This document shows, piece after piece, positions 62,316-64,000 of a stretch of DNA of 64,000 bases. Source of the DNA: Synechococcus sp. RCC307. GTDB taxonomy: Bacteria > Cyanobacteriota > Cyanobacteriia > PCC-6307 > Cyanobiaceae. The stretch's first letter is position 1; every line of letters starts with the position of its first letter. The notes beneath the pieces were generated by a model. The model was not told the origin of the DNA. It did no database searches and worked only from the letters and a program-made list of their open reading frames with translations. The position numbers and the translations under genes were made by a program. Location of the stretch: NCBI GenBank assembly GCA_000063525.1, contig CT978603.1:367105-431104 (forward strand), written 5' to 3'.

Positions 62316-62759
62316 ATGCGGATTCTGGTGCTGCACGGCCCCAATCTGAACTTGCTGGGTAGTCGCGAACCCGGGCTCTATGGCCGCGACACCCTTTCGG
62401 AGATTGATGCGGAACTTCAGCAGCAGGCGGAACGCCTTGGTGCTGAGCTGGTCTGTTTCCAGAGCAACCACGAGGGGGCTTTGGTGGATCAGATCCAGCA
62501 GGCTGCCTCTGAGATGGACGGGATCTTGATCAATGCTGGTGCCTTCACCCACACCTCCGTGGCCATTCGTGATGCGCTGCTGGCGGTGAAGCTGCCGTTT
62601 GTGGAGCTTCATCTCAGCAATGTCCATGCCCGCGAGGAGTTTCGGCACAGCTCCTATCTGGCTGACAAGGCAGTGGGTGTGATCTGCGGCTTTGGTCCGA
62701 TCAGCTACTACCTCGCCCTTGAAGGGATGGTGGCCCACTTGCGCAGTAGCCAGCTGTGA
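62316..62759 (+). CDS. aroQ: Type II 3-dehydroquinate dehydratase
   Basis: Third step of the shikimate pathway; 147 residues, full length. [20 protein letters not shown], catalytic Tyr in [35 protein letters not shown] and [20 protein letters not shown] are all present. Its stop overlaps the miaE start as GTGA. Confidence 0.97.
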
Positions 62760-63427
62760 CGGCCACCCCCAGTAAGCCGGTGGCTTCGATTCGTTGGCTC
62801 GCGGCCCCCAGCAGCAGCCTTTGGCTGGAGCAGGCGATCAACCGCCCGGACGAGGTGTTGATCGACCATGCCCATTGCGAGCGCAAAGCCGCTGGGGCGG
62901 CCCTGCAGCTGATGTTTCGCTATCCCTCCAGCGAGACCTTGGCCGAGGCGCTCAGCCCCTTGGCCCAAGAGGAGTTGGAGCATTTCGATCAGGTCTTGGC
63001 GCTACTGCAGCGCCGCGGCATTGCCTTGCGGCCCTTGCCGGCTCCGGCCTATGGCTCGCGGCTGGCCGGAGAGATTCGCCGCCAGGAGCCGCTGCGACAA
63101 CTCGACAGCTTCCTGGTGGCGGGCTTGATTGAAGCCCGCAGCCATGAGCGCATGGCACTGCTGGCCGAGCACAGCCCCGATCCTGAGTTGCGGGCCCTCT
63201 ATGGCGATTTGCTCGCCAGCGAAGCGCGCCACTTCGGCCTCTATTGGCTGCTGTGTGAGCAGCATTGGCCCCGTGAGGTGATCATTCCCCGTCTTGAGCA
63301 GCTGGCAGCGGTGGAAGTTGAGGCCCTCAGTGGTGAATTGGCGCGCCCGGAGGATGTGCGCATGCACTCGGTGGGCGTTCAGCTCCCAAGGAAAAATCTT
63401 GACCCTGTGGCTTTTACGCCCACTTAA
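62756..63427 (+). CDS. miaE: tRNA-(ms2io6A) hydroxylase MiaE-like
   Basis: 223-residue ferritin-like di-iron protein that hydroxylates the isopentenyl side chain of ms2i6A37 in tRNA. Di-iron ligand motifs: [35 protein letters not shown] and [15 protein letters not shown] start at 62756, overlapping the aroQ stop. Confidence 0.93.
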
Positions 63428-63450
63428 GGCCAAGCCCCTGGCGTTTTTTT
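63416..63450 (+). terminator. Possible Rho-independent terminator after miaE
   Basis: ACGCC (63416-63420) can pair with GGCGT (63440-63444), the last T beginning a run of seven T. The hairpin spans the miaE stop codon and has a long loop with a short inner GCCA/TGGC option, so it is only moderately convincing. Confidence 0.45.
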
Positions 63451-63458
63451 GTTGTTAA

Positions 63459-63477
63459 TCACCCTGGCCCAGGGTGA
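63459..63477. promoter_or_regulatory. Perfect 9-1-9 palindrome upstream of acid phosphatase
   Basis: TCACCCTGG-C-CCAGGGTGA is an exact inverted repeat ending 21 bases before the phosphatase ATG. There is no T-run, so an operator is more likely than a terminator. It does not resemble the direct-repeat Pho box. Confidence 0.5.
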
Positions 63478-63498
63478 AGGGGCTTCTTGTTTCTCCCC

Positions 63499-64000
63499 AT
63501 GAAGCGAAGCATCTCTCTGGTCGCTGCCGGGCTGAGCATTGTTGTGGCGCCCTGGCCAGCGCTACGGGCCAACCCCGCCGCGGGCCTTGCGCTTAACGCC
63601 GAGGCTTACAGCGCCGTTGTTGGCCAGCCTCCCGCTGCCGGCAGTGCTGAGGAGGCCAAGGATTTGGCCATCCTGCGCTGGAATCAGCGCACCCGATACC
63701 CCCAAGCGGTCGAGCATGCCTGGGGGTTCCTCAACCGGGATATCGGTGTGTTTGACACCGCCATCGGCGCGAATCTGGCCAAAGCGGCTCCAACCCTGGC
63801 CAAGGGCCTGCGGTTTTTTCTCAAGGAAGTGGACCGGGTCAAAAATGTGCTCAAGGAGCGCTTCCGACGGCCCCGACCGTTTCTGACCCACAAGGACCTC
63901 AAGCCTTGTCTCCCCCTGGAGTCCAGCTTTTCTTTCCCCAGTGGGCATTCCACCTGGTATTCCGCCGCCGGTCTGCTCCTGGCTGATCTGCTGCCCCAGC
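63499..64000 (+). CDS. Class A acid phosphatase / PAP2 family, 5' part
   Basis: ATG at 63499; 167 codons are present and the gene runs off the right edge. Signal peptide MKRSISLVAAGLSIVVAPWP (cleavage near ANPA). Two PAP2 phosphatase motifs are visible: KERFRRPRPF (KxxxxxxRP) and SFPSGHS (PSGH). The third motif would lie beyond the edge. Such exported phosphatases release phosphate from esters. A 19-base palindrome lies just upstream. Confidence 0.85.
   Translation, partial: MKRSISLVAAGLSIVVAPWPALRANPAAGLALNAEAYSAVVGQPPAAGSAEEAKDLAILRWNQRTRYPQAVEHAWGFLNRDIGVFDTAIGANLAKAAPTLAKGLRFFLKEVDRVKNVLKERFRRPRPFLTHKDLKPCLPLESSFSFPSGHSTWYSAAGLLLADLLPQ

Overview
The window is a 64-kb piece of a GC-rich cyanobacterial chromosome. 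Photosystem and cytochrome genes (psbB, psbT, psbM, psaE, petB, petD) together with psbM / ferredoxin / psbB-psbT / nrdR / rpsA / metK in one neighbourhood point to a picocyanobacterium of the Synechococcus/Cyanobium type. Genes are very tightly packed: no gene-free stretch reaches 300 bases, many stops and starts overlap as ATGA or TGATG, and several convergent pairs overlap at their 3' ends. I see no transposase, prophage, CRISPR array or rRNA. There are three tRNA genes (Thr-TGT, Thr-GGT, Tyr-GTA).

Layout. 1-6.1 kb: metabolic and enzyme genes (1-Cys peroxiredoxin start, GT4 glycosyltransferase, HAD phosphatase, NDH-2, cysH, coaX, bcp, a phosphopantetheinyl transferase). 6.2-6.8 kb: a monocistronic secreted DUF1400 protein between two terminators. 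6.9-15 kb: a RarA-type ATPase with an extra C-terminal domain, then an RND efflux unit with two different adaptor lipoproteins. 15-18.4 kb: a K+ channel with a zinc-ribbon tail, phosphoglucomutase and two small secreted proteins. 18.4-22.3 kb: a lipid-linked sugar cluster made of a GtrA-YdjC fusion, a GtrB-type glycosyltransferase and a DUF2079 membrane protein. 22.3-25 kb: SulP transporter and pyrC. 25-31.7 kb: a collinear minus-strand run nrdR, rpsA, HAD, metK, FGGY kinase, a 40-residue membrane protein, DUF2470 and a phospholipase-D lipoprotein. 31.8-34.4 kb: psbT-psbB, a ferredoxin and psbM. 34.4-38.3 kb: universal stress protein, thioesterase, dprA, prmC, Sua5-type protein. 38.3-42 kb: an arsenic island (acr3, arsJ, GAPDH, divergent arsR). 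42-44.8 kb: sigma factor, a short SepF-like protein, DUF3887 protein. 44.8-48.9 kb: minE and minD, then a foreign-looking three-gene block (phospholipase-D protein plus a split chromate transporter), then minC. 48.9-57.3 kb: HAD phosphatase, HD hydrolase, ctpA, petB-petD, invertase, mtnC-mtnB, mutM, psaE. 57.4-64 kb: a lineage-specific protein, recQ, LysM protein, aldehyde dehydrogenase, tRNAs, aroQ, miaE and the start of a class A acid phosphatase.

How genes work together. The arsenic set fits the known organoarsenical route: GAPDH makes arsenylated 3-phosphoglycerate from arsenate, ArsJ exports it, Acr3 exports arsenite and ArsR represses; an inverted repeat sits over the arsR start codon. 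The 18.4-22.3 kb cluster contains the four activities of an Arn-like pathway (lipid-sugar synthase, deacylase, flippase, GT-C-like membrane protein) with deacylase and flippase fused in one chain. This is the best candidate here for an undescribed system. All functions are read from sequence motifs; no database search was possible.
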